From Candidatus Competibacteraceae bacterium (GTDB taxonomy: Bacteria; Pseudomonadota; Gammaproteobacteria; Competibacterales; Competibacteraceae): a DNA stretch of 64,000 bases. The notes below the pieces were generated by a model. That model searched no databases and was not told the DNA's origin. It saw only the letters and a program-made list of their open reading frames with translations. Position 1 is the stretch's first letter; each line of letters opens with the position of its first letter. Both the position numbers and the translations under genes were made by a program. Where the stretch lies: the NCBI GenBank assembly GCA_016713505.1, contig JADJPA010000001.1, positions 2,121,501 to 2,185,500 on the forward strand. The letters are read 5' to 3'. Positions 26,276-36,420 of this stretch are shown piece by piece.

Positions 26276-29200
26276 TTAGCGACCCATCGCTATCAACCGA
26301 TCCAACGCTTCCACCAACGCCGGTGCGGGCCGGTCGCGGAACACCCCGCAATCCGCTCCCAGTTCCGGCCCCATGCCGCGCAGAAACAGATAGAACACAC
26401 CGCCGAAATGCCGCTCGTAATCATAATTCGGCACGCGCAGGCGCAAATAACGATGCAGGGCCACCGTATAAATCAGGTATTGCAGCACGTAGGCTTCACG
26501 GGCCATCGCCTCCTCCAACCGCGCGCGTCGGTAGGCGGCCGGTTCGGGACCGAGCCAGTTGGACTTGTAATCGACCAGATAAAACCGGCCGTCCGCCTCG
26601 AACACCAAGTCGATAAAGCCCTTCATATAACCGCGTAAGGGATTGAACTCCAAGGTTTCGATCAGCTCACGCCACGGACCGGCGCGACCGTGCCGGCTCA
26701 AAACTCGTCGCAAGCCATCGGCGCGGAGGTTGGCGAGCGGGTAATAAAACTCCAGTTCGTTTAGCCGCCGATCCGCTGAAACCGTCGCCAACCGCAAGCC
26801 GCGCGCGTCGAGCGGCGTCTCCAGCACCCGTCGCACCATGCCCGACACCGCCGCCGTCCACGCCGTCGCGTCCAAACCGTGAGTCTTTAGCATTCGCTCT
26901 ACCAACTCCTCCAACCGTGCCGGGTCGCTCTGGGTGAAATCCAGGCGCTCGAAAATCGCGTGCAGGCAAGTTCCCGCCCGCGCGCCGCGCGGGAAATCAA
27001 AAATGCCGTGACCGGGAACCGCGGCGGCAGCTTCACCCGAATCGACCGGTTCCACAACAGCGGTCGCCATATCGTAATCCGGCAGTTCGCCAGAATGGCC
27101 GACGGCCAGCCCGGTAAAGCTGCTCACCCGCCAGGACTCCGCCAAGGAACCCGTCCAGAGCCGCGCCTGCAACTCGGGTTCGACCGCCGTCGGCGGCTGA
27201 TAGCGCTGGCCCACATCCCGCGACAAGGCTTTGATAGCTACCGCTTCATCCAGCGCCGCCGTGAAAGCGGTCTGCAAATCACCGTAAAAGGCCTGCGGGG
27301 TGAGCTCCTCGAAGCGTTGCCGGGTCACTTCCAACGCATCCTGCGACGGTCCCACCACCGGCGGATGATGGAGCAGCCACGCGGGCGGTGAAGTCGCCGC
27401 ATCCTTGATCTGGCCCCACACCAGATAGCAGCGCTGCTTGGCGCGGGTCAGCGCGACGTAGCAAAGCCGCAGGTTTTCCGCCATTTCCTCGCCCCGCGCG
27501 TGCTGGCGGGCCTCGCTCGCCTCGCCCACGCCGAACGCGAGAAAGGTCCGACTCGGGTCGTGGGGATCGTGATACAGCAAGGTGCTGTTTTTACTATCCG
27601 CGGCCTGCAACCGGCCGCTCCACAGAAACGGACAGAACACCACCGGATATTCCAGACCCTTGCTTTTGTGGACGGTGACGATCCGCACCAAGTTTTCATC
27701 ACTTTCCAGCCGTAACTGCTGCGCTTCGTCCTGACCGCCGGGCAAGCGTCGGCGCTCGCCGAGCCACTTGCCCAAGCCGGTCAAGCCGGGCCGGACCCGA
27801 CTGGCCACATGCAGCAGTTCGGCCAGATGCAGCAAGTTGGTCAACCGCCGCTCGCCGTCCTGAAAAGCCAACAGCCGTTGCGAGATGCCTTCGCCGATCA
27901 GCCAGGCGCGGAAAAAGCGCATGAAACCGCGCTCGAACCACAACTGTCGGTAATCCTGTAACTTTTCCAGCCAGCGCGCCCAGGCTCGTTCGTCCTCGCG
28001 CAACTGATAGAGCACCTCGCCGCTCAGGCCGAACAGGTCAGAGGCGAGCAAAGCGCGTACCCCACCCTCGCTGCCCGGCTCCGCCACCGCCGCCAACAAC
28101 CAGTCCAACTGGCGCGCTTCCTCGGACAGGAACACGCTGTCATCGGCGTGCTGGACGCTGGGCACGCCCAGGCGCAATAAGGCATCGCGGATCAGGCGCC
28201 CCTGTCGGTGGCTGCGCACCAGCACGGCGATATCGCCCCCGGCCAGCGCCCGGCCATCCTCTGCGTCCGGGCGTTCGCCGATGCGAGCTTGGTTGCGAGC
28301 CCCCCAATTCAACAGCCGGGCAATTTCGGAAGCGGTCGCTTGGGTGATGCGTTCGTTGGCTAGCCCCTTGGTCACCGGCTTGTCGCCCTCCGCTTCCAGC
28401 AGCCAAAGCTGGAGCGGCGCTTCCTGGCGACCCTGTAACCACAGCGGTTCGCGGCGTTTTCGCTCGGCCGGCCGCGCTGGGTGAAACGGAATACCTTCGA
28501 ACAAAAACGGCGGTCGGCCGGCCGCGCCGAAGATCGCATTCAGGGCTGCCAGCAAGCGCGGATCGGAGCGCCAGTTCACATCGAGGGTGTAGCGGCGCGG
28601 CGCATCGCGGCGGGCGGTCAGGTAGGCGAAAATGTCCGCCCCCCGGAAACTGTAAATCGCCTGTTTTGGATCGCCGACCAGGAACACGGGCTTGCTGGTT
28701 CCGGCGTAAATGCGCTGAAAAATCGCGTATTGCACCGGATCGGTGTCCTGAAATTCGTCGATCAGGGCAGCGTGGTAGCGGCGGCGCAAGGTGTCGAGCA
28801 GCGCCGTCCCTCGGCGGCGTTCGTGCAAGGCGTCATGCAGGTCGATCAGCAGATCGTCGTAGGATTGCAGTTGCTGTTGCCGCTTGCGCGCCGCCAGCTC
28901 GGCGTTGCAGTAAGCCAACAACTTGACCGGAATCTGATACCGGCAGTACTCCGCCAGGGCCTCGCAAGCGGTTTTCAGCGCTTCGCAAGCGTCGAAGAAA
29001 GGGTGCTGGGGCGCGGTTTTGCCTTTGTTGGCGGAGTCTTGCAGTTTGGTCGTCGTGAACTGGCCGAACTTTGCGAACAAGGCCGGTCCGGGCGTTTCCG
29101 AGCTCAGGTATCGGTGTAGGGTCTCGAACCAGCCGGGCAACGACTTCAAGCCGTACTTTTGCCGGTTGAGCGCGGGTGATTTCAGCAACAACGCCTCGAT

Positions 29201-29893
29201 GCCGGCGCGCTCTTGCAGCCATAACGCCTTGGCGTGTTGAAACGCCCCGACAAAGCGCTGTTCCAGCGCCGCGCCATCCTGTTCGCCACCCGGCGTCACC
29301 ACCTGCAAATACGGTTTGCCCAAATGCCGCTCGATCTCGCCGAGCAAGCGTTCGGGACTGGAGCGCTCATCCAGGAAATACCGCACGACCGCCGGCGAGG
29401 CGGCATACAGCTCCCGCCGCCAAAAATCATCGACGATTTCCTGCAATAACTCGCCGGTGTCGGCCATCAGTTCGGTGTCGAACGACAAGCCGCTTTCAAA
29501 GGCGTTGTCGCCGAGCACCCGCTTGCAAAACCCGTGAATGGTGAAGATGGCGGCTTCGTCGAAGCCGCGGGCGGCATTGGCCAAACGCCGGACGGCCAAG
29601 TCCCGGTCCGGCAGTAAATCCAGCAGGCGGGTGGCGAGTTCGTCGTCCTCAGGCGCGTGCCCGCCCAGGAAAGCCAGCCGGAGTTGCCCCAGCCGCTCGC
29701 GGATGCGGTCGCGCAATTCCTTGGTGGCGGCGTTGGTGTAGGTGACCACCAGAATCCGGTTGACCGGAATCGCCGCCTCGACCACCAGCCGCAGGTACAA
29801 CGCGGTGAGCGTATAGGTTTTTCCGGTCCCGGCGCTGGCCTCGACCAGATTGAAATCGTTCAGCGGGATGTAAAGCGGATCGAGGCGTTCCAT
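26276..29893 (-). CDS. recB: RecBCD enzyme subunit RecB (helicase-nuclease)
   Basis: 3'-5' helicase and nuclease of RecBCD. Walker A ASAGTGKT lies at residues 19-26; other helicase motifs are IDEFQDTDPVQYAIF, LVGDPKQAIYSFRGADIF and TVHKSKGLEYPVVFCPFLW. The C-terminal nuclease domain, about residues 1080-1110, keeps the catalytic residues in GFIDLVF and VDYKSNWLG. It has 1205 residues, normal length. Starts at ATG 29893, and recD follows. In E. coli recC lies upstream beside recB; here the upstream neighbour is a CorA-like gene. Confidence 0.97.
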   Translation of the reverse strand: MERLDPLYIPLNDFNLVEASAGTGKTYTLTALYLRLVVEAAIPVNRILVVTYTNAATKELRDRIRERLGQLRLAFLGGHAPEDDELATRLLDLLPDRDLAVRRLANAARGFDEAAIFTIHGFCKRVLGDNAFESGLSFDTELMADTGELLQEIVDDFWRRELYAASPAVVRYFLDERSSPERLLGEIERHLGKPYLQVVTPGGEQDGAALEQRFVGAFQHAKALWLQERAGIEALLLKSPALNRQKYGLKSLPGWFETLHRYLSSETPGPALFAKFGQFTTTKLQDSANKGKTAPQHPFFDACEALKTACEALAEYCRYQIPVKLLAYCNAELAARKRQQQLQSYDDLLIDLHDALHERRRGTALLDTLRRRYHAALIDEFQDTDPVQYAIFQRIYAGTSKPVFLVGDPKQAIYSFRGADIFAYLTARRDAPRRYTLDVNWRSDPRLLAALNAIFGAAGRPPFLFEGIPFHPARPAERKRREPLWLQGRQEAPLQLWLLEAEGDKPVTKGLANERITQATASEIARLLNWGARNQARIGERPDAEDGRALAGGDIAVLVRSHRQGRLIRDALLRLGVPSVQHADDSVFLSEEARQLDWLLAAVAEPGSEGGVRALLASDLFGLSGEVLYQLREDERAWARWLEKLQDYRQLWFERGFMRFFRAWLIGEGISQRLLAFQDGERRLTNLLHLAELLHVASRVRPGLTGLGKWLGERRRLPGGQDEAQQLRLESDENLVRIVTVHKSKGLEYPVVFCPFLWSGRLQAADSKNSTLLYHDPHDPSRTFLAFGVGEASEARQHARGEEMAENLRLCYVALTRAKQRCYLVWGQIKDAATSPPAWLLHHPPVVGPSQDALEVTRQRFEELTPQAFYGDLQTAFTAALDEAVAIKALSRDVGQRYQPPTAVEPELQARLWTGSLAESWRVSSFTGLAVGHSGELPDYDMATAVVEPVDSGEAAAAVPGHGIFDFPRGARAGTCLHAIFERLDFTQSDPARLEELVERMLKTHGLDATAWTAAVSGMVRRVLETPLDARGLRLATVSADRRLNELEFYYPLANLRADGLRRVLSRHGRAGPWRELIETLEFNPLRGYMKGFIDLVFEADGRFYLVDYKSNWLGPEPAAYRRARLEEAMAREAYVLQYLIYTVALHRYLRLRVPNYDYERHFGGVFYLFLRGMGPELGADCGVFRDRPAPALVEALDRLIAMGR

Positions 29894-29919
29894 TGCGGCC
29901 GCGCCTCAAACGACAGCCA

Positions 29920-31578
29920 TCAACCTCGTTTGTCCCGAGGCTGGTAAAACACGCGAAACAACACGGCCCATTTATCGCGCCAGCGCAAGCGATCGTCCGA
30001 CAAGGCTTCCAGAAAATCCGACAAGGCTTTGGACTTGGTCACGGCGTAGATCACCAACAGTATGCTGGGCACGAGAACGCCAAAGAAAATCAGCATCTTG
30101 CCCCAGATAGGATTATCCGCTTCATCAAAGATATTCATCCCGAGAAAGCCGGTCGCGACGGTGGCGATCAACCCCAAGGTGGTCACCACGGTCAAGCGGA
30201 CCACGGTGTTCGCCTGGCGCCGCAAGCCGTCGCTATCCAGGTATTGATTCATCTCCTTCACCGCCGCGCTGACATCCTCATAAATCCGGTCGGTATCCAG
30301 ATGGCCGGTCAACATGCGGAACAGATCGCGCGCTTGCGCCTGATTAGACACTTCGTGAAACCAGTAACGGTGGGTGAAGCGCAGGAAGGTTTCCATGATC
30401 CGGCGAATTTCTCGCTTGAAGGTCTTGACCGAATCCATGTCGCGGATATCGAGCTGGCTGATCGCCATCACCAGCCATTCCGAAAACAGCATCAAGGTCG
30501 CCTTGTGAAAATGGGCGATCAGATTGACCAGGAAATATTGGTGGCGAAACTGCCCGAGCAGGCCGGTCTCGGGATCGGCGAAAAAGCGCTCGCTGGCCTT
30601 GCCCACCACCACGAAGGCATGACCGCAGCACAGATAGCGACTGCTGAGCGCCGGATTCGTCGGATCCCAAAATTTGTCGTAGCAGTAGTGCCGTTCGAAA
30701 TTGACCATCTCGGTTTCGGAATACGGCAAGGTCTCGGAAGGGCCCGACTTGGCGATCAAAGCCAGTCGGGCAAAATCGCCGCGGGTCAGGGCCTGTGGAT
30801 CGTTGACGCCGATATAAGCCAACAGCGGCATCCGATGATATTCGATTTGCCGGTATCTCAAGACCCCCTGCTCGCCCGCGTTATAAAGGCTCAAGGGCCG
30901 CAGTAAAAATTCCCAGTGCGCGGCGACGTTGGGCGAACGGTTCCAGCAGACGAACTGCAAATATTTTCGACGGTTTTCGTAATCCGACACCGCCAGCACT
31001 TCGCCGATGGCGGACAGCCATTCCACCCGATACGGGCATTGCCCGCCCGTGCCATCCGCTTCCCAAAACGCCGGATACGCCCGCCCGACCTTGAATAGCA
31101 CCTCTTGGACCAACAGTAGCGGCAGATCGTTGGCGAAGAACTCCACCGCCAGAATGATGATGTCGAGATCGTAAAAGAAATGCAGGTCGACGTGCGCCAC
31201 TTGGAACAGCAGCGGCGGCGTTTTTTGGTCGAGCATAACCCTCATGCGGGCGATATCGCGGCGTCGGAAGACCCGGATCGGCGATTTGCCGTAGCCGGAG
31301 CGGCCCTCGCGACTGCCGCCCTCGCCGTAGAGAAAGCGCTGCACGTAGGGTAGAAAGGTGATGAATTCCTTGTAATGACGCTCCTGAAAATCATCGGGGT
31401 CGCCGAATTCGTCGTCCACCTCGCGCCAGGGACAAGCGTCGCCCATCTCCTCCAGGAGCTCCCAGTATTTCGGGAGGTGCGGCTCCCCGGCCCGAGCGCG
31501 CATGATCTGCAAGGGCCATAGCAGGATCTGCCGGAAATGGCGGACCAGGACGGAATTGATTGGAGTGATTTCGCTCAC
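29920..31578 (-). CDS. CorA-like divalent-cation transporter with a large N-terminal domain
   Basis: 552 residues starting at GTG 31578. The last 80 residues carry two membrane helices (VVRLTVVTTLGLIATVATGF and MLIFFGVLVPSILLVIYAVT), and the first ends in the pore signature GMN in GFLGMNIF, near residue 480, as in CorA/Mrs2 channels. Before it a long helical region (SAAVKEMNQYLDSDGLRRQA) is the expected stalk. The front 400 residues are not the standard CorA cytosolic domain by eye, with many aromatic stretches. It precedes recB by 26 bp on the same strand. Ion and physiological role are unknown; magnesium is an assumption from the family. Confidence 0.75.
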   Translation of the reverse strand: MSEITPINSVLVRHFRQILLWPLQIMRARAGEPHLPKYWELLEEMGDACPWREVDDEFGDPDDFQERHYKEFITFLPYVQRFLYGEGGSREGRSGYGKSPIRVFRRRDIARMRVMLDQKTPPLLFQVAHVDLHFFYDLDIIILAVEFFANDLPLLLVQEVLFKVGRAYPAFWEADGTGGQCPYRVEWLSAIGEVLAVSDYENRRKYLQFVCWNRSPNVAAHWEFLLRPLSLYNAGEQGVLRYRQIEYHRMPLLAYIGVNDPQALTRGDFARLALIAKSGPSETLPYSETEMVNFERHYCYDKFWDPTNPALSSRYLCCGHAFVVVGKASERFFADPETGLLGQFRHQYFLVNLIAHFHKATLMLFSEWLVMAISQLDIRDMDSVKTFKREIRRIMETFLRFTHRYWFHEVSNQAQARDLFRMLTGHLDTDRIYEDVSAAVKEMNQYLDSDGLRRQANTVVRLTVVTTLGLIATVATGFLGMNIFDEADNPIWGKMLIFFGVLVPSILLVIYAVTKSKALSDFLEALSDDRLRWRDKWAVLFRVFYQPRDKRG

Positions 31579-31695
31579 GAGTTCGCTACTGACCTGTTTA
31601 TCGAGCCGTGCTGTTTCTCACCAAGCTCTCTAAATGACCTCGGCCATCAAGCTGGGTAGAGTCATTACAACAACCCTACCCACGATGTCGAACCG

Positions 31696-33210
31696 TTACG
31701 CTTCCACCACCGGAATCTTGCCGATCTTCGCCTGCCATTCCTTCGGCCCGGTCTTGTGGACGCTGGAGCCTTGCGAATCCACCGCCACCGTCACCGGCAT
31801 ATCCTTGACCTCGAACTCGTAAATCGCCTCCATGCCGAGATCTCCAAACGCGAGCACCTTGGCGGCCTTGATCGCCTTGGAGACCAGATACGCCGCGCCA
31901 CCGACCGCCATCAGATAGACCGCCCGGTTGTCTTTAATCGCGTCGATGGCGACCTGACCGCGTTCGGACTTACCGACCATCCCCAGCAAGCCGGTCTGTT
32001 CCAGCATTTGCCGGGTGAACTTGTCCATGCGGGTCGCGGTCGTCGGGCCAGCCGGGCCGACCACTTCATCGCGCACCGGATCGACCGGGCCGACGTAGTA
32101 AATGAAGCGGTCAGTAAAATCGACCGGCAGTTTCTCACCCCGATTCAGCATGTCGGTCATCCGCTTGTGGGCGGCGTCACGGCCGGTCAGCAGCTTGCCG
32201 TTGAGCAGCAGCACCTCGCCGGGCTTCCAGCCGGCCACCTCCTCGCGGCTGACGGTCGCCAGATCGACCCGGCGGGCGTTGGCCGGCGCGTAAGTCAATT
32301 TCGGCCAGTCCTCCAGACTCGGCGGCTCCAGTTTGGCCGGACCGCTGCCGTCAAGGTGGAAATGGACGTGGCGGGTGGCGGCGCAATTCGGCACCATGGC
32401 GATCGGCAGGTTGGCGGCATGGGTCGGATAATCCAGCACTTTCACGTCCAGCACGGTGGTCAGACCGCCCAGGCCCTGCGCGCCGATGCCGAGCGCGTTG
32501 ACCTTCTCATACAGCTCGATCCGCAGTTCCTCGGCCCGGTTCTTGGGACCACGGGCGATCAACTCCTGAATATCGACCGGGGCCATCAACGATTCCTTGG
32601 CCAGCATGAACGCCTTTTCCGGCGTGCCGCCGATCCCGACGCCGAGGATGCCCGGCGGACACCAGCCCGCGCCCATCAAGGGCACGGTCTTCAGCACCCA
32701 GTCCACCAGATCGTCGGAGGGGTTGAGCATGGCGAACTTGGATTTGGCCTCGGAACCGCCGCCCTTGGCCGCGCAGATCACCTCGACATGGTGGCCGGGG
32801 ACGATTTCGTAATGCACCACCGCCGGGGTGTTGTCCTTGCTGTTCTGGCGCTTGCCGGCCGGATCGCGCAGCACCGAGGCGCGCAGTTTGTTGTCGGGAT
32901 TGAGATAGGCGCGGCGCACGCCTTCATCGACCATCTCCTGCACCGACAGCGCGGCGTCCCAATGTACGTCCATGCCGACCTTGAGAAACACCAGGGCGAT
33001 GCCGGTGTCTTGACAGATCGGGCGGTGGCCCTCGGCGCACATCCGCGAGTTGATCAGAATTTGCGCGATAGCGTCCTTGGCGGCCGGGCTTTGCTCGCGT
33101 TCGTAGGCTTGCGCCAGCGCCTTGATGTAATCGACCGGGTGGTAATAACTGATGTACTGGAAGGCATCGGCAATGCTTTGGATGAAATCGTCTTGACGGA
33201 TGGTGGTCAT
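31696..33210 (-). CDS. Fumarate hydratase class I (iron-sulfur)
   Basis: Oxygen-sensitive [4Fe-4S] fumarase of the citric acid cycle, converting fumarate to malate. Candidate cluster cysteines are in GHRPICQDTG (Cys66), GAGWCPPGILGVGIGG and MVPNCAATRHVHF. The C-terminal half has KLTYAPAN and VYYVGPVDPVRDEVVGPAGP-type sequence (seen as YYVGPVDPVRDEVVGPAGPT). I start at ATG 33210 with GGGAG upstream, giving 504 residues; the frame is open upstream without homology. It diverges from maeB: both enzymes act on malate. E. coli fumA/fumB is the closest type, but the exact symbol is unclear. Confidence 0.94.
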   Translation of the reverse strand: MTTIRQDDFIQSIADAFQYISYYHPVDYIKALAQAYEREQSPAAKDAIAQILINSRMCAEGHRPICQDTGIALVFLKVGMDVHWDAALSVQEMVDEGVRRAYLNPDNKLRASVLRDPAGKRQNSKDNTPAVVHYEIVPGHHVEVICAAKGGGSEAKSKFAMLNPSDDLVDWVLKTVPLMGAGWCPPGILGVGIGGTPEKAFMLAKESLMAPVDIQELIARGPKNRAEELRIELYEKVNALGIGAQGLGGLTTVLDVKVLDYPTHAANLPIAMVPNCAATRHVHFHLDGSGPAKLEPPSLEDWPKLTYAPANARRVDLATVSREEVAGWKPGEVLLLNGKLLTGRDAAHKRMTDMLNRGEKLPVDFTDRFIYYVGPVDPVRDEVVGPAGPTTATRMDKFTRQMLEQTGLLGMVGKSERGQVAIDAIKDNRAVYLMAVGGAAYLVSKAIKAAKVLAFGDLGMEAIYEFEVKDMPVTVAVDSQGSSVHKTGPKEWQAKIGKIPVVEA

Positions 33211-33426
33211 GATGGACTCCCACAAGCGAGGAATGAGGCGCAAAGCCGCGCCCGGAATTATTATGGCAGCATTCATTTTAACGCATTCGCGTCTTTCGAG
33301 CGGCGCTGTTCCGGCGGCGGCGAGCCGACAAGTTGCTACAATCTAATTTTACCCGGTCCCGCGCCAAACCTGATCGCCGATTTCGGGGCTGACTCCGCCG
33401 CCCAACTTTCAAGGAACCCACCGCCC

Positions 33427-35709
33427 ATGGCTGACGATTTCAACGAAAGCGCCCTGCGCTACCACCGCATGTTGCCTTACGGCAAGATTGAGGTCGCGCC
33501 GACCAAACCGCTCGCCAACCAGCGCGATCTGGCGCTGGCCTACTCGCCCGGCGTCGCCGCCGCCTGCGAGGTCATCGTCGAAGACCCGCGCGAGGTATCC
33601 ACCGTCACCGCCCGCGGCAATCTGGTCGCGGTGATCACCAACGGCACCGCCGTGCTCGGCCTGGGCGACATCGGCCCGCTGGCGGCCAAGCCGGTGATGG
33701 AAGGCAAGGGGGTCTTATTCAAGAAATTCGCCGGCGTCGACGTGTTCGACATCGAAATCAGCGAGCGCGATCCGGACAAACTCGTCGAGATTATCGCCAG
33801 CTTGGAGCCCAGCTTCGGCGGCATCAATCTGGAGGACATCAAAGCCCCGGAATGCTTTTATATCGAGCGCCAACTGCGCGAGCGGATGAAGATTCCGGTG
33901 TTTCACGACGACCAGCACGGCACCGCCATCATCACCGCCGCCGCCGTGCTCAACGCCTTGTCGCTGATCGATAAGAACATCGCCGAGGTGCGGGTCGTCA
34001 CCTCCGGCGCCGGCGCGGCGGGCATCGCCTGCCTCGATCTGCTGCTCGGCCTGGGCTTGCAGCGGAAAAATGTCATCGTGTGCGACAGCCAGGGCGTCAT
34101 CTATCAAGGACGCGGCAAGCTGGATGCGGAGAAAGCGGCTTACGCCGCCGACACCGCGGCGCGCACCTTGCGCGAAGCCATCGTCGGCGCGGATGTCTTC
34201 CTGGGCTTGTCCAAAGCCGGGGTCCTGACCGGCGAGATGGTCAAAACCATGGCCGACAAGCCCATCATCATGGCCCTCGCCAACCCGGTGCCTGAGATCA
34301 TGCCGGAAGAGGCCAAGGCCGCGCGGCCCGACGCCATCATCGGCACCGGCCGCTCCGACTATCCGAATCAAGTCAACAACGTGTTGTGCTTCCCCTACAT
34401 TTTCCGGGGCGCGTTGGATGTGGGCGCGACCACCATCAACAAGGCGATGCAACTGGCCTGCGTGCGCGCCTTGGCGGACCTCGCCCGCGAGCCGCATTCC
34501 CAGGAAGAAACCGCCGCCTACGGCGACCAGCAAATCAGCTTCGGGCCGGAATATCTGATCCCGAAACCGTTCGAGCCGCGCCTGTTGCTCACCCTGCCCC
34601 TGGCGGTTGCCAAAGCGGCGATGGAAAGCGGCGTGGCGACCCGTCCGATTCAAGATTTCACCGCCTATCACACCACTCTGAGCCAGCGCGTCTACCGCTC
34701 CGGCCAGATCATGCGGCCGATTTTCGAGCGCGCCAAGGCCGACCGCAAGCGAGTGATTTACGCTCAGGCCGAGGAGGAGCGGATGCTGTGGGCGATTCAA
34801 GGCGTCATCGACGACGGGCTGGCCAAGCCCATTCTGATCGGGCGGCGCTGGCGGCTCGAACAGCGGATCGCCGAATTGGGGTTACGCATCCGCCCCGACC
34901 AGGATTTCCAGGTGATCGACCCTCAAAATAATCCGTATTACGAGGAGTGCTGGCAGGAATACCATCAATTGCGCGGCCGTTTCGGCGTCGATCCCAACAA
35001 GGCTCGCGTGCGGGTCAACACCCGCGCCACGGTGATCGGCGCGCTGCTGTTGCGGCTGGGCCACGGCGACGCCTTGATCTGCGGTTTGATCGGCGGCTAT
35101 CCCGATCATATCAATTATGTGTTGGATATCGTCGGCTTGCGCGAGGGCGTCAAAACGCCGGCGGCCATGAACATGCTGATCACCTCGCACGGCCCGCTGT
35201 TTTTCTGCGACACCGACATCAATGCCGAGCCGACCGCCGAGGAAATAGCGGACATTACCCTGCTGGCGGCGGAGGAGGTGGGCCGCTTCGTCCAACCGAA
35301 AGTCGCGCTGCTCTCTTACTCCAGCTTTGGGTCGCACAAATCGCCGCAGGCGCGCAAGATGGCGGAAGCGTTACAACTGATCCGCCAGCGGGCGCCCGAC
35401 CTGGAGGTGGATGGAGAAATGCGCGGGGATGTGGCGCTATCCGAGGAGCTTCGCGGCCGGACGTTCCTGCATTCTCGGCTGAAAGGCGCGGCCAACCTGC
35501 TGATTATGCCCAACGCGGATGCGGCCAACATCTCTCACAACCTGCTCAAGGAAGTGACCAACGGCATCTCGGTAGGACCCATCACCCTCGGCCTGGCCAA
35601 GCCAGCCCATATCCTGACCCGCTCGGCCACGGCGCGACGGGTCATCAACATGACCGCGATCGCCACGGTCGACGCGCAGGAATACGCGCTCCACCAACGC
35701 TCGATTTGA
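33427..35709 (+). CDS. maeB: NADP-dependent malic enzyme fused to a phosphotransacetylase-like domain (MaeB type)
   Basis: Oxidative decarboxylation of malate to pyruvate. The malic domain, residues 1-410, has LPYGKIEVAPTKPLANQRDL, the metal-site stretch INLEDIKAPECF, VFHDDQHGTAI and the nucleotide loop VTSGAGAAGIACLDLLLGLG. The C-terminal 330 residues (AEEERMLWAIQGVIDDGLAK, then ITLGLAKPAHILTRSATARR) form the phosphotransacetylase-like regulatory domain of MaeB, which normally is not catalytic. It has 760 residues. ATG 33427 with AAGGAA upstream is the start; an open frame that continues into the fumarase antisense is spurious. Confidence 0.95.
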   Translation: MADDFNESALRYHRMLPYGKIEVAPTKPLANQRDLALAYSPGVAAACEVIVEDPREVSTVTARGNLVAVITNGTAVLGLGDIGPLAAKPVMEGKGVLFKKFAGVDVFDIEISERDPDKLVEIIASLEPSFGGINLEDIKAPECFYIERQLRERMKIPVFHDDQHGTAIITAAAVLNALSLIDKNIAEVRVVTSGAGAAGIACLDLLLGLGLQRKNVIVCDSQGVIYQGRGKLDAEKAAYAADTAARTLREAIVGADVFLGLSKAGVLTGEMVKTMADKPIIMALANPVPEIMPEEAKAARPDAIIGTGRSDYPNQVNNVLCFPYIFRGALDVGATTINKAMQLACVRALADLAREPHSQEETAAYGDQQISFGPEYLIPKPFEPRLLLTLPLAVAKAAMESGVATRPIQDFTAYHTTLSQRVYRSGQIMRPIFERAKADRKRVIYAQAEEERMLWAIQGVIDDGLAKPILIGRRWRLEQRIAELGLRIRPDQDFQVIDPQNNPYYEECWQEYHQLRGRFGVDPNKARVRVNTRATVIGALLLRLGHGDALICGLIGGYPDHINYVLDIVGLREGVKTPAAMNMLITSHGPLFFCDTDINAEPTAEEIADITLLAAEEVGRFVQPKVALLSYSSFGSHKSPQARKMAEALQLIRQRAPDLEVDGEMRGDVALSEELRGRTFLHSRLKGAANLLIMPNADAANISHNLLKEVTNGISVGPITLGLAKPAHILTRSATARRVINMTAIATVDAQEYALHQRSI

Positions 35710-35716
35710 TCGCACC

Positions 35717-35751
35717 AAAAAGCCTCTCTCCCATACGGACGAGAGGCTTTA
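35717..35751. terminator. Bidirectional hairpin terminator between convergent genes
   Basis: Stem AAAGCCTCTC, 12-base loop, GAGAGGCTTT, with an A-run on its left (TTTTT on the minus strand) and TTT on its right. It sits just after the maeB stop and before the end of the convergent minus-strand gene, so it can stop both transcripts; the T-run is better for the minus strand. Confidence 0.75.
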
Positions 35752-35813
35752 CAGGGAATGCTTGAAGCGGGATGGCGGGACTTTGTCCCTATTTGGACGA
35801 TTGTGGACCGTGG

Positions 35814-36413
35814 CTAAAACAGCTCGATCTCTTCCTCATCACCGCTGGCGCTCGCGCCGCCCTTTTTGTTCTTACGTTCTTCCATGGCTTGAACGTAGAG
35901 CTTCAGGGCCTGTTTGACGGTCTTGCCCTGCATGATGGCGTCGAACATCAGCCGTTCTTCTTCCATGGTGTAGCGGGATTTGATCTTCTCCTGCATCCCC
36001 ATCCATTCGTAAGGATTATACAGCCGGCGCTGGTCGGCGATCAGGTCCGCCAGAACGCTCATGCTGCCGTTGACATGACCCAGGCGTTGGCTGAGCTTGT
36101 CATAAAATTGAAAGGCCACGATGGCGGACCGCATCATCTCACCGACCATATTACAATTTTCGATGATGGCGGTGCGGACGGCGGCGGTCTCCGCCGTTTC
36201 CGGCAGGGAAGCAGCGGTCCTCTCGATCAGCTTGACCTGGCCCATCATCGAGGTAAAGGAATTACTCAAGACTTCCACCGAACCGTCGCTGTCGCGCATC
36301 GACATTTCGATCTGCGCCACGGAAAGCGCCAACATCAAAATGGTTTCCCGAATCTGACTCCAGTCGAGATCGGGGTTACGAGCGGTCGAACCCGCCAAAC
36401 TATTTTCTGACAT
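35814..36413 (-). CDS. Conserved helical protein with a CheZ-like DxxxQ motif
   Basis: 199 residues, almost all alpha-helix by eye, acidic tail (DEEEIELF). In the middle, FQFYDKLSQRLGHV at residues 101-114 matches the active-site pattern of CheZ-type phosphatases: Asp105 and Gln109, spaced DxxxQ, in a 'F.D...Q.L' helix. Long heptad-like helices around it would give a four-helix bundle. It is the downstream partner of an EAL-HDOD gene (7 bp gap), so both probably act in the same signalling route. No transmembrane segment. The link to CheZ is motif-level only; full-length similarity was not checked. Confidence 0.5.
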   Translation of the reverse strand: MSENSLAGSTARNPDLDWSQIRETILMLALSVAQIEMSMRDSDGSVEVLSNSFTSMMGQVKLIERTAASLPETAETAAVRTAIIENCNMVGEMMRSAIVAFQFYDKLSQRLGHVNGSMSVLADLIADQRRLYNPYEWMGMQEKIKSRYTMEEERLMFDAIMQGKTVKQALKLYVQAMEERKNKKGGASASGDEEEIELF

Positions 36414-36420
36414 AAATCAA

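Noticed and set aside
31756..33426. Apparent 1317-residue fused protein ending in malic enzyme
   Set aside because: The first 557 codons are the antisense of fumarase and lack homology; the real start of MaeB is at 33427.
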